A stretch of 52,438 nt of DNA from CAZFLY01 sp964519995 (GCA_964519995.1 CAZFLY010000014.1:1-52438), one strand, 5' to 3'; positions 35,994 through 44,634 are shown, counted from the first letter of the stretch. The notes: a model not told the origin generated them from the sequence alone. Made by a program: numbers and translations.

Positions 35994-36992
35994 TCAACTG
36001 CACATGCCAGACTGCGAGCCATTCTCTGTCAGTATGCCTCTTGCCTGTTCACAGTCCTTTGCGATCTGCTTTGCAAGTGCCTCCGGCGAATTGAACTTGT
36101 GTTGGCTGCGCAGACGCCGGAAAAAATCCATCGCAATCCAATTATCGGTCATATCACCAACCTGCTTAACCAGCATGTGCGCCTCAATCAGCAATGGGTG
36201 TTCGTCGCCGAATGTCCTGGCCTGGCCGATACTAAATACAGCAGGCATGTTGTCTTGTTTTCGCAGCAGGTTCTCTTCAGATTCTGCCACCTCAACGAAA
36301 CCGGCATAAACGCCTTCTGCCGGGATTATCTGACTCGGTTTTTGCATATTCAGTGTCGGAAAACCCAGTTGCTTGCCTCTGCCTTTGCCAGGGATGATTC
36401 TGCCGACGAGCTTGTACGGCCGGGATAGTGCAACAGCCGCATCAGAAACATGGCCGCTTTCGAGCATATACCGAATAATTGTGCTCGATACTTTGATCAT
36501 TTGACCGGTCGGAAGCGTAATTTGTTTGGCAGACACAACAACAACCTCAAAGCCTTTGTCTGCTCCGAATTGTCTGAGCGTATCGATGTTCCCTTGTCTA
36601 TCGGCTCCGAAGTTGAAATCCTCACCCTCGACAACAACTGAAGGCTCTAGTGTCTCCATTAAAAACCTATCAATAAAATCCTCCGGCGCAAGGCCAAGCA
36701 ATCGCTTATTGTCTTCGAGGACTATAAGACAATCATCAGCGTAGTTACGTAAAAGATTCATCTTGAGGGGCAAAGTCGTCAATACAAGAGGTGCTTTGTC
36801 CGGATACAAAACAGCTACCGGATGTGGTTCAAATGTCATAACCACTAATTCGGCACCTTTCTCTGAAGCTACGGCACGCGCAGTCCTAAGAATCTCCTGG
36901 TGGCCGAGGTGCACGCCATCAAAATTGCCGATTGTCAGGACACAGCCCTTCTTTATCTGTCCGAATTGTTCTATGGAAGTTAGAATCTTCAT
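35994..36992 (-). CDS. ribF: Bifunctional riboflavin kinase/FAD synthetase
   Basis: RibF phosphorylates riboflavin to FMN and adenylylates FMN to FAD. At 332 residues it has the usual length. The N-terminal nucleotidyltransferase domain shows GNFDGVHLGHQEIL and the FNFGADRQGN motif. The C-terminal riboflavin kinase domain starts with IPGKGRGKQLGFPTLNM and ends near DFFRRLRSQHKFNSPEALAK, both typical. No FMN riboswitch is seen upstream. Confidence 0.95.
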   Translation of the reverse strand: MKILTSIEQFGQIKKGCVLTIGNFDGVHLGHQEILRTARAVASEKGAELVVMTFEPHPVAVLYPDKAPLVLTTLPLKMNLLRNYADDCLIVLEDNKRLLGLAPEDFIDRFLMETLEPSVVVEGEDFNFGADRQGNIDTLRQFGADKGFEVVVVSAKQITLPTGQMIKVSSTIIRYMLESGHVSDAAVALSRPYKLVGRIIPGKGRGKQLGFPTLNMQKPSQIIPAEGVYAGFVEVAESEENLLRKQDNMPAVFSIGQARTFGDEHPLLIEAHMLVKQVGDMTDNWIAMDFFRRLRSQHKFNSPEALAKQIAKDCEQARGILTENGSQSGMCS

Positions 36993-37039
36993 CGTGTTTC
37001 GTCCTAGTAGTCTGTCATATTTGAATTTGTTAGTGAGAA

Positions 37040-37093
37040 TCCCACGTGAAACGTGGGGCTAAGTATTTAGCCTGCGGTTTTACCGCAGGTTTT
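37040..37093. terminator. Double hairpin, REP-like plus terminator-like
   Basis: The first hairpin is CCCACG-TGAAA-CGTGGG (37041-37057). The second is CCTGCGGT-TTT-ACCGCAGG (37071-37089), followed by TTTT on the plus strand. The second has the form of an intrinsic terminator on the plus strand, although no plus-strand gene ends here. The pair may be a relic of a mobile palindrome unit. Confidence 0.5.
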
Positions 37094-37252
37094 GATTATT
37101 TATTCTGCGACCAGACAGCAAACACCAACAACGTTCGGGTGTAATCCTGCATAGTCCTGAACCTTTGGCTCAGCAATAATTTACCGATCTTGCATCAAAT
37201 CCGCAATGCCTTTCTAATACCTTGTAGCCTCGGCCTGCATACCTATCAAAAA

Positions 37253-37273
37253 ATTTGCAACTTAGTTGCAAAT
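37253..37273. promoter_or_regulatory. Candidate Zur/Fur-family operator
   Basis: A perfect 21-bp palindrome ATTTGCAAC-TTA-GTTGCAAAT. Its right arm contains the -35 box TTGCAA of the promoter whose TATAAT lies at 37289-37294. Bound repressor would block RNA polymerase. The regulator gene at 38031 is inside the operon, so autoregulation is likely. Confidence 0.65.
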
Positions 37274-37294
37274 TCATTTACATTCTTTTATAAT
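37266..37294 (+). promoter_or_regulatory. Promoter of the zinc operon
   Basis: TTGCAA (37266-37271), 17-bp spacer, TATAAT (37289-37294), 52 bp before the first ATG. It overlaps the palindromic operator at 37253-37273. Confidence 0.6.
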
Positions 37295-37346
37295 GTTCCG
37301 CTGCTCATAAAATCGTTCTGTTAGTATTCAAAGGCATAGAATATCA

Positions 37347-38006
37347 ATGCTAAAAAAATTCTCAATAATACTGGCTGAGTTAGAGGTCCATTCCCCTTTC
37401 ACCTTGTTCGGAGCTTTGACAGGTATAGTGTGCATGCTACTGTTCAAGAACATCAAATACGAGACAAGCTATAGGATATTCTATGTGTTCCACCCTGCAC
37501 ACGTTCTTTTGAGCGCTGTGGTGACAGCCTCAATGTTTAAGCTTCACAGCAGGAAACGTTCTCTCTATGTAGTGTTAGCAATCGGCATTATTGGTTCAAT
37601 TGGGATATCAACGCTAAGCGATTCTATAATTCCCTATATTGGTGAGTGGATTTTGGGGATGCATATTCATCTTCATAGTCACGGACCCAGCAGTTTTATG
37701 GAGAATGCCCACATAGGTTTCATCGAGGGCTGGTACATAGTACTGCCTGCTGCTGTTGCCGGTTCATTGATCGCATACTTTCGCCCAAAGACAAAATTCC
37801 CGCATGCAGGACACGTCCTGCTTAGTACCTGGGCTTCCTCATTCCATATCATTATGGCAATGGGAGGCTACTTGTCGGCACTGAAAGTCATCGGCAGCTT
37901 CGGGTTTCTATTCCTGGCTGTTTTGCTGCCTTGCTGCTTCAGTGACATTGTGTTTCCATTACTATTTGTCAAATCAGAGATAGATGGCGCAGTTGCTCAC
38001 CATTGA
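37347..38006 (+). CDS. Polytopic membrane protein with His-rich loop, zinc operon
   Basis: Protein of 219 residues with about six membrane segments and many histidines. One loop has a dense cluster (GMHIHLHSHGPSSF), and others sit inside or next to helices (FHPAHVLLS, HAGHVLLST, SSFHIIMA), ending in HH. It is the first gene of the Fur/ZnuA/ZnuB-containing operon, directly after the palindromic operator. The histidines and location point to metal binding or transport, perhaps as an inner-membrane zinc transporter or sensor. No named family is recognised. The start has only a weak AAAGG upstream. Confidence 0.7.
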   Translation: MLKKFSIILAELEVHSPFTLFGALTGIVCMLLFKNIKYETSYRIFYVFHPAHVLLSAVVTASMFKLHSRKRSLYVVLAIGIIGSIGISTLSDSIIPYIGEWILGMHIHLHSHGPSSFMENAHIGFIEGWYIVLPAAVAGSLIAYFRPKTKFPHAGHVLLSTWASSFHIIMAMGGYLSALKVIGSFGFLFLAVLLPCCFSDIVFPLLFVKSEIDGAVAHH

Positions 38007-38030
38007 GTATTTGTACTCGGGTAAAAAAAT

Positions 38031-38453
38031 ATGAAATACGATTTAGACTCGAAAGCTCAGGAAATGCTCAAAGCCGCAAAGCTTTATCGCACAAAAGGTA
38101 GAATTGCGGTACTTAAAGTATTACTTAAGGCAATTAAACCATTACGACAGGACCAAATTACCCTCAAGCTGGGCAAGCAGCGCTTTGATAAAGTCACCAT
38201 TTATCGCACTCTAGAATGTCTGCTAAAGGCAGGTATTGTCCATAAGGCCTACACAGGCAAGAGAGCCTGGCACTTCGAGTTGGCCGATAACTGCACCGAG
38301 ACACAATGCCATCCACATTTCACATGCACGAATTGCGGAGATACACACTGCTTTACCGGAATGTCACTACCTATGCTAAAAAGCCCACACAAGGGATTTG
38401 TTATTCACCGCCAGCAGGTCCGCCTGGAAGGTCTGTGTCCCGCGTGTGCTTAA
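38031..38453 (+). CDS. Fur family regulator, probable Zur
   Basis: Protein of 140 residues. The winged-helix DNA-binding part (about 20-85; KVTIYRTLECLLKAGIVHKA) is followed by the dimerisation/metal part with CHPHFTCTNCGDTHCF and the closing C-x2-C (GLCPACA). The four-cysteine structural zinc site and the regulatory His/Cys set are present. Being flanked by ZnuA/ZnuB-type genes it is most likely the zinc-responsive member (Zur) rather than Fur or PerR. It probably represses its own operon through the palindrome at 37253-37273. It starts 24 bp after the preceding gene. Confidence 0.85.
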   Translation: MKYDLDSKAQEMLKAAKLYRTKGRIAVLKVLLKAIKPLRQDQITLKLGKQRFDKVTIYRTLECLLKAGIVHKAYTGKRAWHFELADNCTETQCHPHFTCTNCGDTHCFTGMSLPMLKSPHKGFVIHRQQVRLEGLCPACA

Positions 38454-38488
38454 GTAAGGATAAATAATGTTCGTAGGAGAGCTATAAT

Positions 38489-38794
38489 TTGCTGAATTTG
38501 GTTCGAAAAAGTCTTTTGATAACTGCAATGATTTGCTTTTTGGCGATGGTCACAGGGCTGGCTTTGACATATCATTTATTCATTCAAAACCATTTGGATA
38601 AACACCACGCTGAGAATTGTTCTATTTGCCAGATTCTGCTGAGCAATATCGACAAAATCAGCATAACTAATGAAGAACCCAAAATCGAAAAAGCAAATAA
38701 TACAGAATATATCCTTGACCTTGTTCGTCAATTCGTTCCATCACCGTTAAATATCACACATCTTGGTCCTCGCTCTCCTCCATTGACACGTTAA
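38489..38794 (+). CDS. Small membrane protein with Cys/His motif, zinc operon
   Basis: Protein of 101 residues starting at TTG, with AGGAG about 9 bases upstream. An N-terminal membrane helix (LLITAMICFLAMVTGLALTY) leads to a short periplasmic part with HLDKHHAENCSICQIL, a C-x-x-C flanked by three histidines, which could bind zinc. The rest is hydrophilic. This layout resembles DUF2946-type small proteins often found near metal-uptake genes. A metallochaperone role at the outer face of the inner membrane is inference. Confidence 0.6.
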   Translation: MLNLVRKSLLITAMICFLAMVTGLALTYHLFIQNHLDKHHAENCSICQILLSNIDKISITNEEPKIEKANNTEYILDLVRQFVPSPLNITHLGPRSPPLTR

Positions 38795-38889
38795 AACAAA
38801 ACAGCACCAAGGCATTTATGGCTTGATAACAAGCAAATAGATTCTCTCCATCTGTTTGCGCCTTTAGTCATGTACTAAGGATTGTAATA

Positions 38890-40290
38890 ATGAAAAGGAT
38901 TCTTATTACTTTAGCAATGCTCATCATCAGTGCATCTAATATTTCAGCCGCAGAAGAAAAAGACAAGATCAACAACGACGAGCAATTAAATGCTAAAATT
39001 CTGGAGCTTCAGCAGCAAATTATCGAGATGCAGAAAAAACATGAGGCTGAAATCAATGCTCTAAAAAAACAAATAGACGAACTTTCCGCTGCGACTACCA
39101 AACAAAAGGTCCAGGATGAACTTACTTCTCTGCGTCAATTGGCAAAGACAAAGGCTACCGAAAAAATGGAAGCTGAGGAAAAACCCGAAGAAACAGTTTT
39201 CAAATCGGGTGGTCTCGGCCTTCAAGCTTTGAACCCGGAAATCAGTGTTACGGGGGATTTTCTCTTCTCTTCAAGACAGGATACAACAAGCAATGAGAGC
39301 AGTGATTTTGATTTTCGAACCTTGGGCATCCATGTTGAGTCATGGCTGGACCCATACACCCGATTTAAGGCAGCGATACCGGTAACTGAAAATGATACTA
39401 AACTTGGCGAGGGATATATAACCTTGTACGGTATTTTGGATAATCTTAATTTAACGTTAGGGAAGTTTCGCCAGCAATTCGGTGTGGTCAACCGCTGGCA
39501 CAAGCATGGTTTAGACCAGGTAGATTTCCCACTGGCTCTTCGCCAGATATTCGGTAATGGGGGCCTGAATCAAAGCGGCTTATCTCTTGACTGGATGATG
39601 CCGCCTGCAGGTGATGCGTCACAACAACTAACCTTTCAGGTTACAGATGGCTCAAACACTCGCTTGTTTGGCAATAACGCACGTAACAGACCCAGCCTTC
39701 TTGCACACTACAAGAACTACCGAGACCTATCAAAAGATACTTATTTAGAGTGGGGCCTGACCGGCCTTTTAGGCTGGAATGATGAATGGGACGTTCAAGA
39801 TGGTACTAAGCAAAACAGCAATCAAATGACGACTGTATTGGGAGCAGATTTGTCGGTCATGTGGGAGCCGACTGAAAAAATGCGTTACCGAAATGTAGAA
39901 TGGCGAAGCGAAGCTTATTGGTTAAATAAAAAACTTCTGGCACCGGATGGTTCAGGCTCTGACAATATCAGCGCCTGGGGACTATACAGCTACTTGCAAA
40001 GCAAAATTTCGCGTACAATTGATATTGGTATCAGGGGTGATTTTTTTGTGCCTGACACCAAGGGCTATGCACATCTTTCTGATCCGCTTTCACTGTCACC
40101 GCTGGCTGTAACTGTGGATAATCCTTATCTGTGGCAAATCGGCCCATATATTACCTGGTGGCAAAGCCCGTTCGTAAAGTTTCGAGGTGAATACGATTAT
40201 AGCAACGGCAAGGGAATAGAAAATCCTAAACACGTTATATGGCTACAGGCCGTATTCGCCGCTGGTCCGCATAAGCACGAGCGCTACTAA
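38890..40290 (+). CDS. Outer-membrane porin-like protein with coiled-coil stalk
   Basis: Exported protein of 466 residues. A signal peptide (to about ISAAEE) is followed by a coiled coil (about 25-95, LELQQQIIEMQKKHEAEINA) and a C-terminal barrel region with repeated amphipathic beta strands (RFKAAIPVTE, NLTLGKFRQQFGVVNRW, FVKFRGEYDYSNG), ending in an aromatic-rich tail. It resembles phosphate-porin-like proteins whose coiled coil spans towards the peptidoglycan. In this operon it is the likely outer-membrane pore for zinc or a zinc chelate. AAGGA precedes the ATG. No plug domain or TonB box is visible, so entry would be passive. Confidence 0.7.
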   Translation: MKRILITLAMLIISASNISAAEEKDKINNDEQLNAKILELQQQIIEMQKKHEAEINALKKQIDELSAATTKQKVQDELTSLRQLAKTKATEKMEAEEKPEETVFKSGGLGLQALNPEISVTGDFLFSSRQDTTSNESSDFDFRTLGIHVESWLDPYTRFKAAIPVTENDTKLGEGYITLYGILDNLNLTLGKFRQQFGVVNRWHKHGLDQVDFPLALRQIFGNGGLNQSGLSLDWMMPPAGDASQQLTFQVTDGSNTRLFGNNARNRPSLLAHYKNYRDLSKDTYLEWGLTGLLGWNDEWDVQDGTKQNSNQMTTVLGADLSVMWEPTEKMRYRNVEWRSEAYWLNKKLLAPDGSGSDNISAWGLYSYLQSKISRTIDIGIRGDFFVPDTKGYAHLSDPLSLSPLAVTVDNPYLWQIGPYITWWQSPFVKFRGEYDYSNGKGIENPKHVIWLQAVFAAGPHKHERY

Positions 40291-40311
40291 GTAAGAAGGA
40301 GCATATCAGTT

Positions 40312-41382
40312 ATGAAAAAGATGCTAATAATTTTTGGAATTACTATATTAACTACAACTTCCCTGTTCGCTAATGAGCAAAAAAACAATCAAAAGCCTAA
40401 TCTGTATGTTGTAACTACACTGCCTGACTACGCCTTTCTTGCCAAAGAAATTGGCGGCAGCAGAGTTTCCGTCAAGGCTATTGTCGGGGGAGATCAGGAT
40501 GCTCATTTCATTCGCCCAAAGCCGTCATTTGCTACGGCCTTGCGAAAAGCTGATGTCTTGATCGCGACCGGCCTGGACCTTGAGTTATGGCTGCAAACCG
40601 TCATCGACAATTCAGGCAACAGCAAGATTCGTAGCGGCCAAAATGGCTATGTTGCCGCGACTTATGGAATGAAACTCCTGGAAAAACCTACGGTAATATC
40701 AAGGATTGAAGGTGGCCTGCATATTTACGGCAATCCTCACGTTACCTGCAGTCCTATCAATATGAAGATTGCCGCAGCTAACGTGACCATTGGATTGATA
40801 AAGAACGATCCAGCCGGAAAAGAGTTTTATCAGCAAAATTTATTAAAACTGCAGAAAGGATTCGATGAACACCTTTTTGGCCCTGAACTTGTTGAAATGC
40901 TTGGAGGCGATACCTTATGCAGCCTCGCTGAGCAGGATAAACTTATACCCTTCTTAAAAGAACAGAACTTTGAAGACAAGCCCTTAATCGAATATCTGGG
41001 AGGCTGGATGAAAAAGATGCTTCCATTAAGGGGAACACCCATTGTTACCTATCACAAGAACTGGATTTACTTTGTTAAGCTTTTCGGCTTAGAAGAAGTC
41101 GGAACCGTCGAACCCAAGCCCGGAATACCACCCTCACCGAAACATGTAACCGAGCTTGTTAATGTCATGAGGCAGAGAGATGTTCGTATTATCCTCGCCG
41201 CTAATTACTTCGATGAGCAGAAAATACGAACAGTAGCCAGCAGAGTAAACGCGGAAGCGGTTATCGTTCCAATATATGTGGGTGGCGTCTCCGACACCGA
41301 CAGCTATTTTAAACTCGTCGATTACTGGATCGACGGATTGTTGAAAGCAGCCAAAGACAAAGACCTTATAGAAAAAAAATAA
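40312..41382 (+). CDS. Metal ABC transporter substrate-binding protein (ZnuA-like)
   Basis: Periplasmic binding protein of 356 residues with a signal peptide (IFGITILTTTSLFA). Candidate metal ligands occur in the usual order: His in GDQDAHFIRP, His in YGNPHVTC, His in VTYHKNW, and Asp/Glu in AANYFDEQKI. This is the cluster A-I (ZnuA/TroA) pattern. The His-rich loop typical of zinc-specific ZnuA is absent, so manganese or other metals cannot be excluded from this gene alone. Context with a Zur-type regulator favours zinc. It is 21 bp after the porin gene and 19 bp before the first permease. Confidence 0.88.
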   Translation: MKKMLIIFGITILTTTSLFANEQKNNQKPNLYVVTTLPDYAFLAKEIGGSRVSVKAIVGGDQDAHFIRPKPSFATALRKADVLIATGLDLELWLQTVIDNSGNSKIRSGQNGYVAATYGMKLLEKPTVISRIEGGLHIYGNPHVTCSPINMKIAAANVTIGLIKNDPAGKEFYQQNLLKLQKGFDEHLFGPELVEMLGGDTLCSLAEQDKLIPFLKEQNFEDKPLIEYLGGWMKKMLPLRGTPIVTYHKNWIYFVKLFGLEEVGTVEPKPGIPPSPKHVTELVNVMRQRDVRIILAANYFDEQKIRTVASRVNAEAVIVPIYVGGVSDTDSYFKLVDYWIDGLLKAAKDKDLIEKK

Positions 41383-41401
41383 CCTTGAAAGAGAGAACGT
41401 T

Positions 41402-42250
41402 ATGTCGGAAGCAATGAGATTTTGCCTGCTTCAAATCAGCTTGATAGCCGTAGTCTTAATCCTGCATACCTACCTTGGCCTTCACATCATCAGACGTACA
41501 CTGATATTTTCCGACCTGGCACTGGACCAGTTGGCGGCTTTGGGGGCACTTGTGGGAGTAGGACTGGGGATACGATACGGCTCAGCAATTTCATATTTAT
41601 TGGCGATGGCAGCAGTCCTTTTTGGCGCAATTTTACTTGCTGTCGTCAAGCCCAAGGCCAGAGATATACCCCGCGAAGCGGTCATTGGAATACTTTATAT
41701 GCTGGCTTTGGTTGGTTGTCTTCTATTGGGTGACAAACTGCAAGGCGGAGCTAATTACCTAACGAAGACCTTATCAGGCTCGATGCTATGGGTAACCTGG
41801 CCGTTGGTTGGCATAACGGTTTTCGTTTATATTATCCTGCTATTGTTTCATTATAAATTTCGCCATAAATTCATTGCTCTTGTGGAAAATCCGCATTTGT
41901 TGAAAAGTGAAAGACTCTGGGACTTTTTGTTCTTCACAACTCAGGGAATCATCACTGTACTGATTGTTCCCATTGCAGGGGTATTGCTGGCGTATGTATT
42001 TCTTATGATTCCTGCAGCCATTGCCGCCATGTTCACTAAAAAATGGATTCTGGCTGTTATCGTCGGCTGGATTGCTGGATTTGTACCGTGTGTAATCGGT
42101 TTGGCAGGATCATATTATCTTGATTTGCCGTATGGGCCTACCCTGGTATTGTGTTTGGGATTGGTGTTTATTTGTGCGATAGTTATTCGCGGCTTTGTTA
42201 ACCACACCAACTCTTTCCGCCGCAAAGGATATGAGAAATGCTACAGTTGA
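41402..42250 (+). CDS. Metal ABC transporter permease 1 (ZnuB-like)
   Basis: Integral membrane protein of 282 residues from the ABC-3 permease family, with about eight helices. Motifs include YLGLHIIRRTLIFSDLALDQ near the start and the C-terminal helices around AYVFLMIPAAIAAMFT. It should form the channel together with the next permease, passing metal from the binding protein to the cytoplasm. Its stop lies 13 bp inside the next gene. No ATPase gene lies in this operon, so the ATP-hydrolysing subunit must come from elsewhere. Confidence 0.88.
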   Translation: MSEAMRFCLLQISLIAVVLILHTYLGLHIIRRTLIFSDLALDQLAALGALVGVGLGIRYGSAISYLLAMAAVLFGAILLAVVKPKARDIPREAVIGILYMLALVGCLLLGDKLQGGANYLTKTLSGSMLWVTWPLVGITVFVYIILLLFHYKFRHKFIALVENPHLLKSERLWDFLFFTTQGIITVLIVPIAGVLLAYVFLMIPAAIAAMFTKKWILAVIVGWIAGFVPCVIGLAGSYYLDLPYGPTLVLCLGLVFICAIVIRGFVNHTNSFRRKGYEKCYS

Positions 42251-43220
42251 TTCAAATTCTTGGACTACCTTTCCTTGCTTGTGTGATTATGGGCACAATC
42301 TTGGGCTATTTTGGCATTCACGTACTTAAAAGGGAGATCATATTCATTGATATTGCCCTAGCTCAGGTTGCTGCGGTAGGTGCTATTGTGGCTCATTCTG
42401 CTTTTGCAGTACACACAGACTCTGTGCTTTCTTATGTCTGTTCAATGGTCGCGGTTTTTTGTGTTGCCGCATTTTACGCTATGGCACGAAAGAAAATAAT
42501 ACAAATTTCACTTGAGGTGATTATAGGTATTTCTTATGCCATTGCTGCTGCGGCTGCTCTATTCCTGGTTGGTATTGCACCAGGAGGCCACATACATATC
42601 CAGCAGATATTGTCCGGCAGTCTTCTATGGACAAGCTGGAGGGATATTATCTTAAGTCTGTTCGTTTTCTCGGCAGTAGGCTTCTGCTTTTATCTTTTCC
42701 GAAGGCCGTTGATGAGATTATCAAATAATTACCAGCAGGCCGAGGCTGAAGGCCTCAAGACGGTTTTGTGGGATTTTGTCTTTTACATGCTGCTTGGTGT
42801 TGTCATCACACGTGCTGTTCAAGCCGCAGGTATCGTTGTGGTATTTGCCTACCTTATCATACCTGCTACAATATCAGCTTTGTTTTCATCCCACTGGGGA
42901 ACACGCATGCTAATAATCTGGACAGCAATTGCANNNNNNNNNNNNNNNNNNNNNNNNNNNNNNNNNNNNNNNNNNNNNNNNNNNNNNNNNNNNNNNNNNN
43001 NNNNNNNNNNNNNNNNNNNNNNNNNNNNNNNNNTTTGTTTTCATCCCACTGGGGAACACGCATGCTAATAATCTGGACAGCAATTGCAGTAGCCTCTGTT
43101 GCAGGCCTTTTATTTGCATACTATTTTGATTTCTCAATCGGACCGTCTGTTGCATTATTCCTGGGAAGCGAATTAATAATAGCTGCTTTATATTGTAAAC
43201 AACGAAACTTCACAAAGTGA
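42238..43220 (+). CDS. Metal ABC transporter permease 2 (ZnuB-like), split by N gap
   Basis: Second ABC-3 family permease. It is interrupted by the 100-N gap at 42934-43033, which breaks the reading frame. The 55 bp before the gap (42879-42933) are identical to the 55 bp after it (43034-43088). Removing the gap and one copy gives one clean frame of 275 residues ending in KQRNFTK. Motifs are HVLKREIIFIDIALAQVAAV near the start and YLIIPATISALF near the end. The two permeases share the family fold but differ in sequence, as in troC/troD pairs. Confidence 0.88.
42934..43033. other. Scaffold gap of 100 N
   Basis: Arbitrary-length gap inserted between contig ends that overlap by 55 bp. It does not represent missing sequence as far as can be seen. 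Confidence 0.95.
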
Positions 43221-43295
43221 AGATTCTTTCCGCTTATTACGAATTGATCCGCCCCCAAAGGAAAGACTGAATTTAAATTGCCTTTTCGGTTCTTT

Positions 43296-44138
43296 TCACA
43301 TCTGTCTCAAAGTTCTGACAATCGTGAATAATCCCAAAGCAGTTGTAAGAATGGCGATGGCAAATTTCAGTTTTCGTTCACTGATTATTTTTACGCTCTT
43401 GGCCGAAAGAGGCACAGACAATACAGCACCCACAATAACCCACGGAGCCAACCTCCAGTCAAGAGCACTCCTTGAAATAAGTATGTAGGCGATAACTCCG
43501 ACCAGACACGTCAGTCCCTCAGCCAACGATGTGATTCCCACAGCACTTCTCCCATCCACTCCGGACAAGACCTGCCCACCGGTTACAACCGGTCCGTAAC
43601 CGCCACCGCTCATTCCCTTATTAAAAGAAGCGACAATCCCCAACAATGTGATCTTCTTCCAGGAAAACTTGAACTTCCTGTTGATACAAACAAGAATGAT
43701 TATGCCCATCGCCAAAACAAGGCAACCGATATACATTTTCAGCCAAAATTTAGGTGTGTTCAGCGCAATAAAAACTGCCGCCACTGTGCCGACAAGACTG
43801 CACACACTCAAGAGCAACGCCACCTTCAAATGTCGTGGAACCGTTCTTCTGAAACTATCAATGTAAACGAGCGGGCTGAGCGCATTTTTGATCTTGAATA
43901 TATCAGCCGTCTTCGGCTTTAGGTCAACGTTTCCCTCCCGATGATGAAAGAACCCTGCAAGAACTCCTGTAATAAGTTCGGATAGCAGGATGACGGGAAC
44001 GATCTGCATAGGAGCTAAGCCCATGAGCATAAACACCGGCGTCAGCGTTGTTCCATATCCCATTCCCAACGTTGAATCCATATACTCGCACAAAAATGCA
44101 ATCACAGGTATTAGTAGCATTTGCCACCATTCCAACAT
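43296..44138 (-). CDS. TSUP (TauE/SafE) family transporter
   Basis: Membrane protein of 280 residues with about eight helices. The N-terminal motif EYMDSTLGMGYGTTLTPVF and the C-terminal half (SFNKGMSGGGYGPVVTGGQV) are the paired repeats of the sulfite exporter TauE/SafE (TSUP) family. Such proteins move sulfite, sulfoacetate, sulfur compounds or related anions. It follows an Rrf2 regulator on the same strand and is probably controlled by it, which fits a sulfur or redox stress role. The ATG at 44138 is used (GAGGA upstream); a GTG at 44153 is possible. Confidence 0.87.
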   Translation of the reverse strand: MLEWWQMLLIPVIAFLCEYMDSTLGMGYGTTLTPVFMLMGLAPMQIVPVILLSELITGVLAGFFHHREGNVDLKPKTADIFKIKNALSPLVYIDSFRRTVPRHLKVALLLSVCSLVGTVAAVFIALNTPKFWLKMYIGCLVLAMGIIILVCINRKFKFSWKKITLLGIVASFNKGMSGGGYGPVVTGGQVLSGVDGRSAVGITSLAEGLTCLVGVIAYILISRSALDWRLAPWVIVGAVLSVPLSAKSVKIISERKLKFAIAILTTALGLFTIVRTLRQM

Positions 44139-44189
44139 GATCTTGTTCCTCACTCGAATACAGCAATCTCAAAATTTGCGATGACAAAA

Positions 44190-44591
44190 TCAAACTAAGT
44201 CCGAAAGCTTCAACGCTTCCAATCTGTCTGAGATGTAGTCCCTTATTTCTTTGAACACCTTGACAACCTTCTTCTCTCTCGAAAGAGGTGTGTCCGAGTG
44301 AAAATATTTGCTGACCGACTCAGTCGGCGCCAAGGCGCCATCCATCAGCCTTATTATTTCCGCGATGGTTATCTTTGATGGCGGTTTGGCAAGCGCATAG
44401 CCGCCAGAACTTCCTCTGCGGGTTTTCAGATATCCGCTCTGCTTGAGTATAGTAAAGAGCAACTCCAGATACTTTTTCGAGATATCGCAGTGCGAACAAA
44501 TTTCCTCGATCTTGATAAAACCTTTTTTCTGATAGCGCGCAATATATATTAGCGATAAAAGGGAATACTCGGTTTTCGTAGTTAGCTTCAT
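44190..44591 (-). CDS. Rrf2 family transcriptional regulator
   Basis: Protein of 133 residues. The winged-helix (MKLTTKTEYSLLSLIYIARY, CDISKKYLELLFTILKQSG, RGSSGGYALAKPPSKI) is the Rrf2 pattern. The three-cysteine FeS motif of IscR/NsrR is absent (a single Cys pair CSHC lies in the first half), so it is closer to CymR-like members that respond to sulfur metabolism. The ATG at 44591 has AAGGAG 6 bases upstream. The frame is open further upstream, but those residues are non-family. It is followed by the TSUP transporter gene. Confidence 0.85.
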   Translation of the reverse strand: MKLTTKTEYSLLSLIYIARYQKKGFIKIEEICSHCDISKKYLELLFTILKQSGYLKTRRGSSGGYALAKPPSKITIAEIIRLMDGALAPTESVSKYFHSDTPLSREKKVVKVFKEIRDYISDRLEALKLSDLV

Positions 44592-44609
44592 AACAGGCTC
44601 CTTATCCAT

Positions 44610-44634
44610 TTTGTCTATAGAGAGGATAGACAAA
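44610..44634. promoter_or_regulatory. Candidate Rrf2 operator
   Basis: Inverted repeat TTTGTCTAT-AGAGAGG-ATAGACAAA, 9-bp arms and a 7-bp spacer, 19 bp before the regulator's start codon. The position suits repression of the regulator-transporter unit. Confidence 0.6.

Noticed and set aside
36993..37346. FMN riboswitch upstream of ribF
   Set aside because: None of the conserved FMN-aptamer segments are visible; only simple hairpins are present.
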